A DNA stretch of 64,000 bases. Origin: Poecilobothrus nobilitatus (taxonomy: Eukaryota > Arthropoda > Insecta > Diptera > Dolichopodidae). Where the stretch lies: the NCBI GenBank assembly GCA_947095535.1, contig OX352772.1, forward strand, positions 222,771,617 to 222,835,616, read 5' to 3'. Position 1 is the stretch's first letter. Every line of letters begins with the position of its first letter. Under the pieces are notes generated by a model that saw only the letters and a program-made list of their open reading frames with translations, did not search any database and was not told the DNA's origin. The position numbers were made by a program, and so were the translations under genes. Positions 31,923 through 41,798 of this stretch are shown piece after piece.

Positions 31923-32133
31923 GAACATCTGTTACAATTTCAATTTCAGATTTCGAAAGCAATATTGAATTTATGACTCCTACTCTTGTCCAGTGGATAG
32001 CATACTTTAAATTAATTATCTCTTTCTTAATAAGTTTTAATTTATATTGTATCTCTAATATAGGTTGATTAGTTACAATATTATTTTGCCTAATTTCTTT
32101 TAAAATTTGATTTGTACGTTGAGTTATATTGTT
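31923..32133. repeat. 211-bp direct repeat, left copy, flanking element D2
   Basis: Begins GAACATCTGTTACAATTTC and ends ATATTGTT; same length as 33465-33675 with only a few substitutions. Both encode the same env segment. Confidence 0.9.
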
Positions 32134-32136
32134 CAA

Positions 32137-33464
32137 AACAAGGTAGAATGTAAACCAACGGTTTTTAAAAGCGCACATTTCCAAAACTCAATACAAACTG
32201 TTTAGAAGTGTGACTTACACAAAAATTTGAAAATTTCATGTAATAAGAAAAAAATGTGAAAATAGGACATTTTTGAAATTTTGAGGGGCTATAAGTCCGG
32301 AATCCTATATAACTAAGAAAAGCCGTTAATACACGTAAAAATATATTATTGAATCTTTAATTTTCAATTAAATTTTCAATTAATTGTCTTGCCGAAGAAA
32401 AATTTGTACAGGTGCCTAAGTTACAGGTGTCTAAAAATAGCAAATTTTCAATTTTTGAGGCGTAATAACTCTTAAAGAGGGGGTGGTCCGAAAAAATTTT
32501 CTGAGCAAACTTATACTAATTCTAAAAGTTCTTTCTTGCCTCAAAATTTCAAGCTTCTATCTAGAAGCGTGCCGGAGTTATGAAAAAAGAAATTTCATGC
32601 AAAATGTGGTTTTCACATAACGGTAAATTTAAATAGTAAATTACAAAATATTACATAATTTTGATATTGTTTTATATAGATAATAAAATTTTCGATCTTC
32701 TGGCGGTTTTAGATTGCAAAATTATTACGCAGAGCCCAAGATATATACATCTGAAAATGGGGCTTTTTCGCAATTTTGAAGAGCTGCAACTTTGGAACCC
32801 TTTACAATTAAAATAAACCTTTAACACACGTAAAAATATATTATTGTAGCTTTAATTTTTATATCTTGCAGAAGTAAAATGTGTACAGGTTCCTAAGTTA
32901 CAGGTGTTTAAAAATAGCAAATTTTCAATTTTTAAGCCCTAATAGCTCATAAACATTGGGTGATCCGAAAAAATTTTCTGAGCAAACTTATACTAATTCT
33001 AAAAGTTCTTTCTTGCCTCAAAATTTGAAGCTTCTATCTAGAAGCGTGCCGGAGTTATGAAAGTAGAAAAATCATGCAAAATTTGGTTTTCACATAACGG
33101 TAAATTTAAATACTAAATTTAAAAAAATTGTATAATTTTGATATTAATTTACAAAGATAAAAGAAAGACCTGTCGAATGACGTTTTCAGATTGAAAAAAT
33201 CTTAAGCAGAACATAAGATATATGCATTTAAAAATAGGGCTTTTTCAAAGTTTGAGGGGCTGTAGCTCCGTAATGGGGGGGGCTACATGAAAAAGTTGTT
33301 CCACAAAATTATTTTTTTTATGAGACCTCCCCATGGTTAAAATTTTTTTTCTCTATCTTTAACGGTGTAGAAGTTTTGTAAACAGATGGACGGACGGACG
33401 GACGGACAGAGTGAAACTAATAAGCACATTTTTTCAAATTTTTTTTGGAAATGTGCTAAAAAAA
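32137..33464 (+). mobile_element. Helentron-like element D2 inside env
   Basis: About 1.33 kb, the longer partner of D1 (10231-11480), same ends (AACAAGGTAGAATG and GGAAATGTGCTAAA) and an inverted subterminal pair (AGCGCACATTTCC/GGAAATGTGCT). A GACGGACGGACGGACGG tract is at 33388-33407. It contains an internal repeat: the module with ACGTAAAAATATATTATTG and TAACGGTAAATTTAAATA occurs twice. Non-coding. Confidence 0.7.
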
Positions 33465-33675
33465 GAACATCTGTTACAATTTCAATTTCAGATTTCGAAA
33501 GCAATATTGAATTTATGACTCCTACTCTTGTCCAGTGGATAGCATACTTTAAATTAATTATTTCTTCCTTAATAAGTTTTAATTTATATTGTATCTCTAA
33601 TATAGGTTGATTAGTTACAATATTATTTTGCCTAATTTCTTTTAAAATTTGATTTGTACTTTGAGTTATATTGTT
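33465..33675. repeat. 211-bp direct repeat, right copy, flanking element D2
   Basis: Second copy of 31923-32133. The sequence upstream on the minus strand (to 33729) continues the env frame naturally, so this is the original copy and the left one is either a duplication or part of a longer rearrangement. Confidence 0.85.
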
Positions 33676-34151
33676 TAACCTATCATTATAAATACTATTA
33701 ATTATTACCAGTTTATTACTATTATCCAATATGTTATGAAGTTTTTTCTTTATTAATACAAAGTCATCATGATCTGGAGTTCCAGCGATCCAATTTCACG
33801 TTGTTCCTAAAAAGTTAATTGATCTTTTTTTTCTACCTTGGTTAAATTCCTTTAAGAACTCTTTTATCTGGGATATCTCATGATTAATGTAAGGTTGAAG
33901 CGGATGTGAGCCATTTATATGAGTTACAATGACACTTTCAATTTCTTCTACTGTCTGCTGTAAAATGCTTAGATCAGTAACATGAACTAATTTAAATTTT
34001 TCTTCCTGTATTTTGGCTCTTCCAATGAATGGCTATTATATGTGAATTGGTATAGTCCAGAATCTGTATTTCCCCTAGTATTGCTTGTAGGAAAAACCTA
34101 AAATAGTTAAGTTAATTTTTAATATTTGATTTATGAATTCTCCTATTAGAG

Positions 34152-34983
34152 TTAGTTATAACTTATAGTGTTATTATTTCGTTTTACTATTTCTTTTGTA
34201 TAACAATGTGTTAACTTAGACCCTAGCCTTTTGTTATGTTTTACATAAATAGTTTGACCTATCTCATATTGTTTTATAGGTTTTCTATTTTTATTATGGA
34301 ACTTTAAATCTTTTAACTGTTTTTCCTTAATTTTTTCTATATTAGATAACCTAGTTTTCTCAAATTCTTCTGGGGTCGTGTTAGGAGTTCTCTTAAGAAA
34401 CAGTTCTATAAGTTTTTTTTCCGGTAGTTGAGTGTATGGTGTAATTATACTTCCAAGAAGTTCTTCAAATGATCGATTTGTACCCTCAGCTTTGAGACAT
34501 CTCATTATTTTAGACAGAGTCGAGTGAAATCTTTCAATCTGACCGTTTACTTCGCTTGTATACGGTGGAGTGGTGAATACATTAATTTTTAATTCATCCT
34601 CCATCACGGCTTTAATAGAAGCCGAATTTAGTGATTTCTCATTGTATATTATTACCGATTCTGAGACACCGTAATAAAACAAAATGTTTCGTAATGCTAG
34701 TCTCACTTGTTCTATTGCTCTGCTTACAATCATTCTTGCTTGAGCAAATTTAGTTAATATATCTATTACGGTTAGAACTAACTTTGATTCCGTTGAGAAT
34801 ATGTCAATATGCAAAGTATGGTCTGAGTAGGTTGGTACTGGTGTTTCTTGAATTTTGGGATTAGTAGGATGTCTATCGTATTTGTTTTCTTGACAGATTG
34901 AACAATTCTCTACTAAATTCCTCACTCTACTAGCCATTTTTGAAGGATCTGTAGTTTATTCTCCTCTGAATTTCTATGAGCAC
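34152..34983 (-). pseudogene. int: Errantivirus pol: integrase, 5' end lost in gap
   Basis: Retroviral-type integrase with part of the H2C2 zinc finger: the second His context (A-H-R-N-S-E-E-N-K-L) reads at about 34940-34983 and C-S-I-C-Q-E-N-K-Y-D-R in the main frame, with a frameshift between them near 34935. DDE core: first Asp in H-I-D-I-F is present, the second position reads I-I-Y-N-E-K (TAC where errantiviruses have Asp), and Glu in N-G-Q-I-E-R-F-H-S-T is present. The Asp to Tyr change and frameshift make it inactive. The frame ends at 34152, and env follows about 40 bp later. Confidence 0.85.
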
Positions 34984-35183
34984 NNNNNNNNNNNNNNNNN
35001 NNNNNNNNNNNNNNNNNNNNNNNNNNNNNNNNNNNNNNNNNNNNNNNNNNNNNNNNNNNNNNNNNNNNNNNNNNNNNNNNNNNNNNNNNNNNNNNNNNNN
35101 NNNNNNNNNNNNNNNNNNNNNNNNNNNNNNNNNNNNNNNNNNNNNNNNNNNNNNNNNNNNNNNNNNNNNNNNNNNNNNNNNNN
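34984..35183. other. Assembly gap of exactly 200 N
   Basis: The round length suggests a placeholder of unknown true size. Left of it is errantivirus integrase; right of it is the 3' end of a Polinton polB. Both missing segments (errantivirus RT and RNase H; Polinton 2 left end and most of polB) should sit here. Confidence 0.95.
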
Positions 35184-35327
35184 TATTCGACGTAATAAAG
35201 AGCATAAAGTTATCACAGTTCCTGAAATAAAAAAATATTAAACTAGTTTAGAAAAACGTAAATTTATGGGAAGTTCATGAAGATGGTAGTTCATTTCCTA
35301 TGGATATAAAAGATCTAATGTTAATAA
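35184..35327 (+). pseudogene. polB: 3' end of Polinton 2 polB
   Basis: Starts at the gap edge with I-R-R-N-K-E-H and contains V-I-T-V-P-E-I-K, matching the end of the Polinton 1 polymerase (about 21490-21545), then hits a TAA where copy 1 continues. Only the last few dozen codons are visible. Confidence 0.8.
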
Positions 35328-35411
35328 TAAATTAGAAATATAATGTTTAAATTTTTATTTAAAAATTTTAGTATAAATAACACAAATAAATATCAAATAT
35401 GTTCAAATTTA

Positions 35412-36400
35412 TTAAATACTATTTTTTTTATTAATCCAAGTATTATGATCATCATTGAACCCTAACCATTTAACAAAAACTTTATTACCTTGTTTTTTAA
35501 TAATTTTTTCTACCAGGTAAGAATTTGGATATTTAACAGGAGTGAGTTCCTCTTTGTAGAAACCACCTGAAATAGGATTATTTTTATAATCTGATAATTG
35601 ATATGTAACTGGATAGGTATTATTGATCTTATCAATTTTAAATATTTCAGTTGACCAATTTGGTTGATAGCCTTTTTCGAAGTGACCTTTATATTTACTT
35701 ATTCTTACATATTCACACAACCTTATATTTACTTTTTGAAAATGTTAGGTTGCATATATATATTTTTCAATATATTTCTTTCATTTTTCCGCGTAGCTTC
35801 TTCAGGTGGAAGCTTTATTGTAGAATGTTTTCTTGAATTATAATCTTTTATTATTGATTGCAGAATAGATAACCATTTATAATTTCCATTTAGACTAAAT
35901 TTTTTCCACATAGAATTTTTCATTGTACGATTAAATCGTTCAAACAATTGATGCTTTTAATTGACTGTATGTATGATAGTGATTGATTGATTTTTCTTTC
36001 ATATAATTTTGAAATTGTAAATTAAAAAATTCCTTGCCTTGATCAGAGTGAATATTTTTTGGTATAACTTTAGCTCTAATAATAATTGTTTTTAAGGCAT
36101 TTAAAACATTTTCAGCATTTTTTGTTTTCACAGGTTCAGCATAGGCATATTTGAAAAAAGTATCAATGACCGTCAGCATATATTTATAACCATTATTAAT
36201 TTTCCATAAGGTATAATTTCGACTAAATTGTTTTGCCACGTGTCATTTAGACCTGTTTTCTGTTTGAATTTTCTTCCAAGAAATTTACGTCTTGCCTGTC
36301 TATGAATTTCAGTCACTATTTGAGCTCTTGACATTTTGTTTAAAAATGTCAATGGTAATGTTGTAATAATTATTATACATAAAATGATAGACCAAAGCAT
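35412..36400 (-). pseudogene. int: Polinton 2 integrase, inverted relative to polB, frameshifted
   Basis: Four overlapping frames give the whole protein: N-terminus (36173-36400; likely start M-S-R-A-Q-I-V near 36334), catalytic core (35940-36239, with H-S-D-Q-G-K-E-F), core end (35729-35947, E-R-F-N-R-T with the catalytic Glu retained) and chromodomain (35412-35720). At least three frame breaks, near 36200, 35945 and 35725. In the first acidic block the codon context reads N-N-L-V-E where copy 1 has E-I-D-L-V-D, so the first catalytic Asp is also lost. Amino-acid similarity to the Polinton 1 integrase is moderate. Confidence 0.85.
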
Positions 36401-36523
36401 GGTTTAAACTAATCATCTAATTGAGTTTAATTTGCTTTTATACTTTTCTACATGAGTATATAAGTCAACTTTTAATTTCAAATTTAATTCATTTCCATTC
36501 TGACTCCTCAACAACTCATTGAA

Positions 36524-36820
36524 ATGCTGCCTGATTCCACATCATTTCCATTTAAAGAAACTGTAGATGATGTAAATACACAAGGTCAGATACAAGAAAA
36601 TGAAATTACGTCCACTATGGATGACGAAGATTTAGCAGAAACTGAGGAATTTATACCACCGTTCCAGATAGTTGAATTAGAAGATGAAGAAGAAGAAGTG
36701 GAAGAAGAAATTGAGGAAGATGAGGAGGCAGTTCCATTTAATGAAATTTGGGACATAAATAATCAGCAGGGAGATCTTGATTATTTCAATGATTTAATAA
36801 TCCTAAATAATTTTAATTAA
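36524..36820 (+). CDS. Small acidic Polinton protein (Polinton 2 copy)
   Basis: A 98-codon frame, more acidic than its homologues owing to an inserted Glu-rich run (E-D-E-E-E-E-V-E-E-E-I-E-E-D-E-E) after the shared F-I-P-P-F-Q block. It keeps N-E-I-T-S-T and W-D-I-N-N-Q-Q-G-D-L-D-Y. It is divergent in both DNA and protein from 24588-24860, yet open from end to end. Confidence 0.7.
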   Translation: MLPDSTSFPFKETVDDVNTQGQIQENEITSTMDDEDLAETEEFIPPFQIVELEDEEEEVEEEIEEDEEAVPFNEIWDINNQQGDLDYFNDLIILNNFN

Positions 36821-36944
36821 ATAATCTAGTGAAAGGTGTACAGAAAAATATTTGTCTATCCAAAACATATAAATAAAAAATAAAAATTTTTATATTATTT
36901 GTTGTGATTTATTTTGTTTGTTTTATGTAGTATATTACAGATTT

Positions 36945-37458
36945 GTTCCTTTAAAATTACAGGAATTTCAAAAAATAACCTTGAATAATTACATTGTACA
37001 TTAAAACGTTGTATTGGTAACATAAATTTCTCTTTTTAACCTAAATACCTTGTTGCTCGACACATAAATTTAGATATTCCTGAACATAGTGTTTTACATT
37101 TAACTCAGCAGATGTATAATAGGTCATCACTGCGTGAAGAAAATCGCTTAAATTGTAAAACTGCTCTGCTTCTTCTTTGTTGATACTTATACTTTGCCCG
37201 TTCGCTGATTTTAGCCCCATGATGAAAGTTCTGTTTTACATCTTTTATTATAACCTTATCGAGTTTTTTGTTAAATTCGTAATAAAATTAATTCCATTCA
37301 TAATATTTTAAAACAATTGACTTTTTACAATACGGTGAATTATACTTGAAACTTCAAATGACTCACTGTCAAATCCAACAACAATTTTTAATGTATGTCT
37401 CTTATTGAGAAAATATGTGTAACTTAGCAATAAATTTGTGTTCTGACTTGGTGCTTCC
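36945..37458 (-). pseudogene. Homologue of the 175-aa unknown Polinton gene (broken)
   Basis: Start M-E-A-P-S at 37458; the first 50 or so codons track the copy at 24927-25454 (L-L-L-S-Y-T-Y-F-L-N, H-T-L-K-I-V-V), then a stop and frame changes break it. It shows the same moderate divergence as the integrase and acidic gene, unlike the protease N-terminus just upstream. Confidence 0.7.
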
Positions 37459-37498
37459 ATTCCTTTAATTTTACTAAAACCTGTTTATATTATTTTTA

Positions 37499-37990
37499 TT
37501 ATTTATACGTTTTAGGAACACAAATTTGTAATGAGTTATATTTTCCAAATACATTTTGAAAGGTACTTAAAATATACTTATCGTTTTCTAGTTGATTTCC
37601 TTTATTAAATTTTTTTAAAAAAGCGTTCATACTATAACCGCAACATCTACACCACGTATAAACACAACAATATTGCCCACAGACATCTGAATAGTTACTT
37701 TGTAACTGTTTCTTATTAAAAATTATACATTGGTTTTTTAAGTAACTTAAAATTTCTAGCTTATCTGGTTTTCTACCAAACAAATCAAAATATTCAACAC
37801 AGCCATTTTTTGGCTTAAAAATAGCTAACCAATGTGTTCCCTGATCTTTTGATTTATCAGTGTTTACAATTAAAAAAGTTTGTTTTTCAATTATTCTGGG
37901 GAGTTGATCCAGAACAAAAACTCCTTTAAAAAATTTACGTGTGTGTTTGTTACATCTTAATACGTCACTTATCTCTAGGGTATTCATCAA
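37499..37990 (-). CDS. pro: Polinton adenain-like cysteine protease (Polinton 2 copy)
   Basis: A 163-residue complete frame. His, Asp, Gln and Cys catalytic positions are as in Polinton 1 (G-T-H-W, Y-F-D, Q-S-N-Y-S-D-V-C-G-Q). Residues 1 to about 129 differ from the Polinton 1 copy at seven positions, but about half of the last 35 residues differ, starting after F-N-K. Four-base overlap with the 110-aa gene is conserved. S to L and L to F changes next to the catalytic Asp might affect activity. Confidence 0.88.
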   Translation of the reverse strand: MMNTLEISDVLRCNKHTRKFFKGVFVLDQLPRIIEKQTFLIVNTDKSKDQGTHWLAIFKPKNGCVEYFDLFGRKPDKLEILSYLKNQCIIFNKKQLQSNYSDVCGQYCCVYTWCRCCGYSMNAFLKKFNKGNQLENDKYILSTFQNVFGKYNSLQICVPKTYK

Positions 37991-38319
37991 TCAAATTGAC
38001 TCAAGCCATATACTTTAGTTGTTTCTTTAATATAATTTGATAAAAACTCTTTTTGGATTTTTTTATTTGTTATAATAACATCAAATTTTTCTAGTATTTG
38101 ACAGAGCTCTTTATTTATTTTATCGTTGTACACAGTTCCAAAAGAGTAATTATCAAAATTATCATTTATAAAATCCCTAGTTGGAAATTTATACTTGAGC
38201 TCTTTTACAAACTTTTTACAAGGTTCTTTAATACCAACTATACAAATATCTTTCGCAAACAAGGTATTATTATCATCACTACAAAATGTTATATCCAGAA
38301 GTGCACAAGACAGTGACAT
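37987..38319 (-). CDS. 110-aa Polinton protein (Polinton 2 copy)
   Basis: Complete frame, nearly identical to 25972-26304 (a few conservative changes, such as F to I and N to K). Function unknown; see the paralogy with 42863-43350. Confidence 0.65.
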   Translation of the reverse strand: MSLSCALLDITFCSDDNNTLFAKDICIVGIKEPCKKFVKELKYKFPTRDFINDNFDNYSFGTVYNDKINKELCQILEKFDVIITNKKIQKEFLSNYIKETTKVYGLSQFD

Positions 38320-38356
38320 TTTGTCAAATATTCAAATTTACTTTTATGTATGCTAT

Positions 38357-39660
38357 TTATAGGTTTGAGAATATATTTCGGTTTTTATCAATTTGTAAAC
38401 TTGCATCAAATTCTCCATAAACAATAGCAGTCAGTGTAGATGTAGGTGGTTTTGATAGCCTTGCCTCAATTCTAACTGTACCTTGATTTAGTAGACCTTG
38501 ACACACTTCATTTCCTGATGCATCTGGAGTTAAATCAAAAGCTAGAATGAAAAACCCATTACTAAACATGGTTTTTGTTATCTGATGACCTTTATCATTA
38601 TGGTAAATTCCAGTTCCTGAAAAAAGTGTACTGTATGCTCTTGTGCAGCAATTATTTTCATCTGAAAAACTGGTTTCAATTGCTAAATTAGGTATTTGAA
38701 CACCATTTACGTTTAACACAAATTGTGAAATATCAAAATGTTTAAAATTGTATGGGTTTTTTGACCTTTTTCCAGAGTAACCTGTATTTTCTGTCATACA
38801 AAAAATGATTGTGTTTGGCAACTGTCCAATAAACACATTATCAAGTGATATTGATGAACTATTCTGTGAAATGGTAAAAGTTTTTACCTCTACCCGTTTG
38901 TAATTGTATTTGGCATTAGTTTTATTTCAATACAGCATTATGTGCTAATAGCACGCTAGGATTAATTGTTACATGAATCATAAATAAAGTGGCTTCTAAA
39001 ATTTTCGGTTGAGATTCATCAGTATCATCTGCAAAGAGGTAAAAATCTGGTTTTTCTAATGTTAGGATAACTCGAACATCGACATTGTTTATAAGAAGTG
39101 TAGGTTGGTTAAACATATCTAAATGTAGTTTCCCCATAAGTTCCACTACATTACAATTTTGGTATAATTTTTGAAGTTCTTTTGAATCACTATTATCTGT
39201 TTTTTCTATATTTGGTTTATCTAACATCCATCCACCACACTCCCAATGCGTTGTAGCGGCATCCGTACCATAATTTAACAATGATTCAATATAAGCTCTG
39301 TAATGATAATTGCCATCTGATGGAGATATATTCTTTCCATTTAGTTGAACATTTTTTTTTTTTTGTTAATGAATGTAACATATTATTAACCACACTTGGT
39401 TGTTGTATAGGTGTTCCATCCGTTTTTTTATCTTTATTCCATTGAGTTCCATCCTTTTTTAAAATTTGTACTTTTAATTTTAGATATGTCGAAGACAAGT
39501 CTCTATATGTATCACCGTGCCCTAGTGAAACAAATTCTATGACAGATGGATTATCTAAAGAAGCAATAGGGTTATAGGAAACTTCGTCAGATCGTAAAAT
39601 ACTTGACTGAATAGGCTGTGTTTTAAAAATATCAAGCTCTGATTTCATACATTCAATCAT
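38357..39660 (-). pseudogene. MCP: Polinton major capsid protein (Polinton 2 copy, several breaks)
   Basis: Nearly identical to the Polinton 1 capsid gene. Breaks: a poly-T/poly-A expansion at about 39353-39365 shifts the frame after N-N-M-L-H-S-L (frames 39286-39660 then 38922-39281), and the shared +1 break occurs at TAA after N-A-V-L-K (38922-38924). After that the second half is open to 38357. The first of these is private to this copy; the second is common to both Polintons. Confidence 0.85.
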
Positions 39661-39662
39661 AA

Positions 39663-40102
39663 TTATTCAAAAATATCTTTTTGTTTGTTTTTGTTATTAA
39701 CTTTGCGTCGCTTCGACGTAAAATAATTTAAATTATTAATGAGAGGTCTTTTTATAGGTTTCCTTCGTTTTCTTTTGCCTTGTCTATACATTTCATTGAG
39801 TTTCCGAACTGCACCTCGTCTTACATTTTTCATTATCTCTTTACTTCGATCTTGAACCACTTCTTTTACATTTGCACCTGTGGCAATATCAGATAATGCA
39901 TTAATACCAGAGTTAATAACCTCTTTTTTAATATATTAGCTCCAGACGTAAATATTGGTTTTAAATATCTAAAAAGACCACCGAAAAAGCTCCCTAACCC
40001 TCGTCCCCTTTGGTAAGGTACAATTGAGTATAACAAAGGACCAATATCCTCAAGACCTTTTCCTGATTGAACTAAATAATATTTGTAGTACGCTCTTTCC
40101 AT
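39663..40102 (-). pseudogene. Basic Polinton core/minor virion protein (Polinton 2 copy)
   Basis: The N-terminal frame from ATG 40102 (M-E-R-A-Y-Y-K-Y-Y-L-V-Q-S-G-K-G) is intact past the site of Polinton 1's stop codon (TAC here), but one T is missing from the run at about 39922-39928, shifting the frame before the basic C-terminal half (39663-39860). Two Q-x-G-x-G motifs are present (Q-S-G-K-G, Q-R-G-R-G). So each Polinton copy is broken at a different place in this gene. Confidence 0.65.
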
Positions 40103-40148
40103 AATGAATAAAATAAAATAATATATAGTTTTGTAAAATCGCTTTTAT

Positions 40149-41066
40149 TTATACTTTTTTAAAATGTAATACAATTTTTGTTGGAATTGAACTATTGGAC
40201 AAGTTTATTTTGTATACATATTTATCACATAAAAGTAATGAAATGTTATTAAATGATTTCTCCACATTGCAATATTGAATATTACTGAATTCTTTTACAG
40301 TATCAGTGAAAGAATTTTGTATGTTAACAGATCTTAAACACCTTATATCTTTATCACCTATTTTTTGCGGTTCAATTATGTCTGTGTATATAAAAAACAT
40401 ATCTGGTTTACTAATAGGAATCAATTGTACACTATCTATAAAAGTTTTGAAAGCTTCTATTACACGTGATTTATATTTTTTAAAATCTGTAACTTTAAAA
40501 GATACTTGATTGAAACATATTGTCAAAAGTCCTTCGAGGGTATAAGCGTAATTTGCTCTTATTTTTATATCTATTTTAGGCTTAGTAACACATATTGTGG
40601 TGTAACTTAAAATTTTAGGCATCTCCTCAGCTTTTATTGGTTGTGTATAATGAACTTCATCGTTTATAAAATTAAAAATCCGCCAAATCAACTGTCGTTC
40701 AACTTTTTTTCTAGTAAATCTATTAAGTGGGCGTATATTTTGAATTAGTGTTGGTAGTAGAAAAACTTTCCAGTCGCATATCATTTGTTTTTCTATGTAT
40801 GGAATATATGATGTTCCAAATCCTATCATATCTTTCTGCATACCTTTAATAAATATTTGAGTACTTTTTTCCCATTCTTCACCATACACATTTGGAACGA
40901 AATCATTAACATACATTTCTGAAATACCGACTTTCCACCTTGAATCACACATGTATTTATTCATTTTATTTGTAAAAGAAGATAATGAATTTTCTGGATA
41001 ATAGTTCATAGATGAATCACTGAGTAAAGTGACATAAAAATCATCATTTACTTGTATGTTGTCCAT
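40149..41066 (-). CDS. Polinton penton-like minor capsid protein (Polinton 2 copy)
   Basis: A complete 305-codon frame starting M-D-N-I-Q-V-N-D-D-F-Y-V-T-L-L, presumably the native start because the sequence upstream is not terminal repeat. Same conserved blocks as 28133-29053 and near identical from about residue 9 on. Upstream (41067-41280) there is a tandem-like AATTAAGTTCTGTTT repeat (about 41099-41160) of unknown role. Confidence 0.85.
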   Translation of the reverse strand: MDNIQVNDDFYVTLLSDSSMNYYPENSLSSFTNKMNKYMCDSRWKVGISEMYVNDFVPNVYGEEWEKSTQIFIKGMQKDMIGFGTSYIPYIEKQMICDWKVFLLPTLIQNIRPLNRFTRKKVERQLIWRIFNFINDEVHYTQPIKAEEMPKILSYTTICVTKPKIDIKIRANYAYTLEGLLTICFNQVSFKVTDFKKYKSRVIEAFKTFIDSVQLIPISKPDMFFIYTDIIEPQKIGDKDIRCLRSVNIQNSFTDTVKEFSNIQYCNVEKSFNNISLLLCDKYVYKINLSNSSIPTKIVLHFKKV

Positions 41067-41280
41067 GTGTTTGCGGATTTATTCTTACGAATTGGAAAAT
41101 TAAGTTCTGTTTGAGTTCTGTTTTGTTATTAACTACTAAAAATTAAGTTCTGTTTTGTTATTACCTACTGCTGACCTTAAAACACGTCTTGATGAATTAT
41201 TCTACTCTTTGCTATTTATAGTTTTTTCTTTTTTCGTTGGTGGGCTTGGGCTATCTAAAGGAACAGTTATAATGTCTCCT

Positions 41281-41535
41281 TCAAAAGTTGTCTCCTTCAA
41301 AAGTGTCAGTTTCAAAAATTTGTACATTTTGATTTCTAATTGATTTTCTTTTTCTAAGACGTTCTGCAACTGAAGCAGCTGACAATGCTTTTGTTAAAAC
41401 ATTTTCCTGAATTTCATCATCAAATACTTCGTCATACACTTCTTTTTCATATACTTCTTCTTCTTCAGGAACAATTTGTATTCCAACATTCTTATATTCA
41501 GGAAAATGCGATTGAGTTTCCACATCTATATACAT
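41281..41535 (-). CDS. Small acidic Polinton protein, 84 aa, unknown
   Basis: From ATG 41535 (M-Y-I-D-V-E-T-Q). The middle is strongly acidic (V-P-E-E-E-E-V-Y-E-K-E-V-Y-D-E-V-F-D-D-E), then an Ala-rich helix A-L-S-A-A-S-V-A-E-R-L-R-K-R-K-S. Such an acidic-then-helical layout is common for small virion assembly proteins, but I recognise no family. Located between penton and the basic 107-129-aa gene, so probably part of the minus-strand unit. Confidence 0.5.
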   Translation of the reverse strand: MYIDVETQSHFPEYKNVGIQIVPEEEEVYEKEVYDEVFDDEIQENVLTKALSAASVAERLRKRKSIRNQNVQIFETDTFEGDNF

Positions 41536-41798
41536 TGGTTTTGCACGAGTTTGAGTACCATTTGTTTCCGTAATTTTTATTTTCTCCTACTTATTTCTAG
41601 GAAGTTGTGGTTTTTTGTTTCTTATTTTAAATAAATTTTGTCTGTATAAATACCATTTTTGAGTATCCGTGAGATGTTTATTTAGCAATATTTTTTTCAT
41701 ATTTTTATCCAACTCATTAAGTTAAACGTCCGCATTTTGCTTCATTTTCTCATAAATCTCAGGTTTTAAAATTATCATTTTATTAAATGTTGTATTAT
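41536..41798. other. Intergenic stretch of Polinton 2
   Basis: AT-rich sequence between the 84-aa gene and the basic protein gene. On the minus strand it has short broken frames only; nothing recognisable. Confidence 0.4.

Larger units (their letters stand above)
30971..34110 (-). pseudogene. env: Errantivirus envelope (F-protein-like) gene, disrupted
   Basis: Read from the right: an N-terminal part (about 33835-34110, no clear ATG; a CAG/CAAG acceptor-like site near 34090 suggests expression by splicing), a furin-like R-K-K-R at 33823-33834 followed by a hydrophobic stretch, then TGA at about 33795. The following segment (33337-33729) is duplicated because element D2 and a 211-bp repeat interrupt it. 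The gene resumes at 32133 to 31600, continues broken through 31320-31600 and ends with a 114-codon frame (30971-31315) holding a single membrane anchor (I-V-L-F-L-G-V-V-Y-T-L-L-L) and a basic cytoplasmic tail. Fold assignment is to the baculovirus F-like errantivirus env family. Inactive. Confidence 0.8.

Noticed and set aside
34930..35230. Open frames spanning the run of N
   Set aside because: They consist of undetermined bases and carry no coding information.
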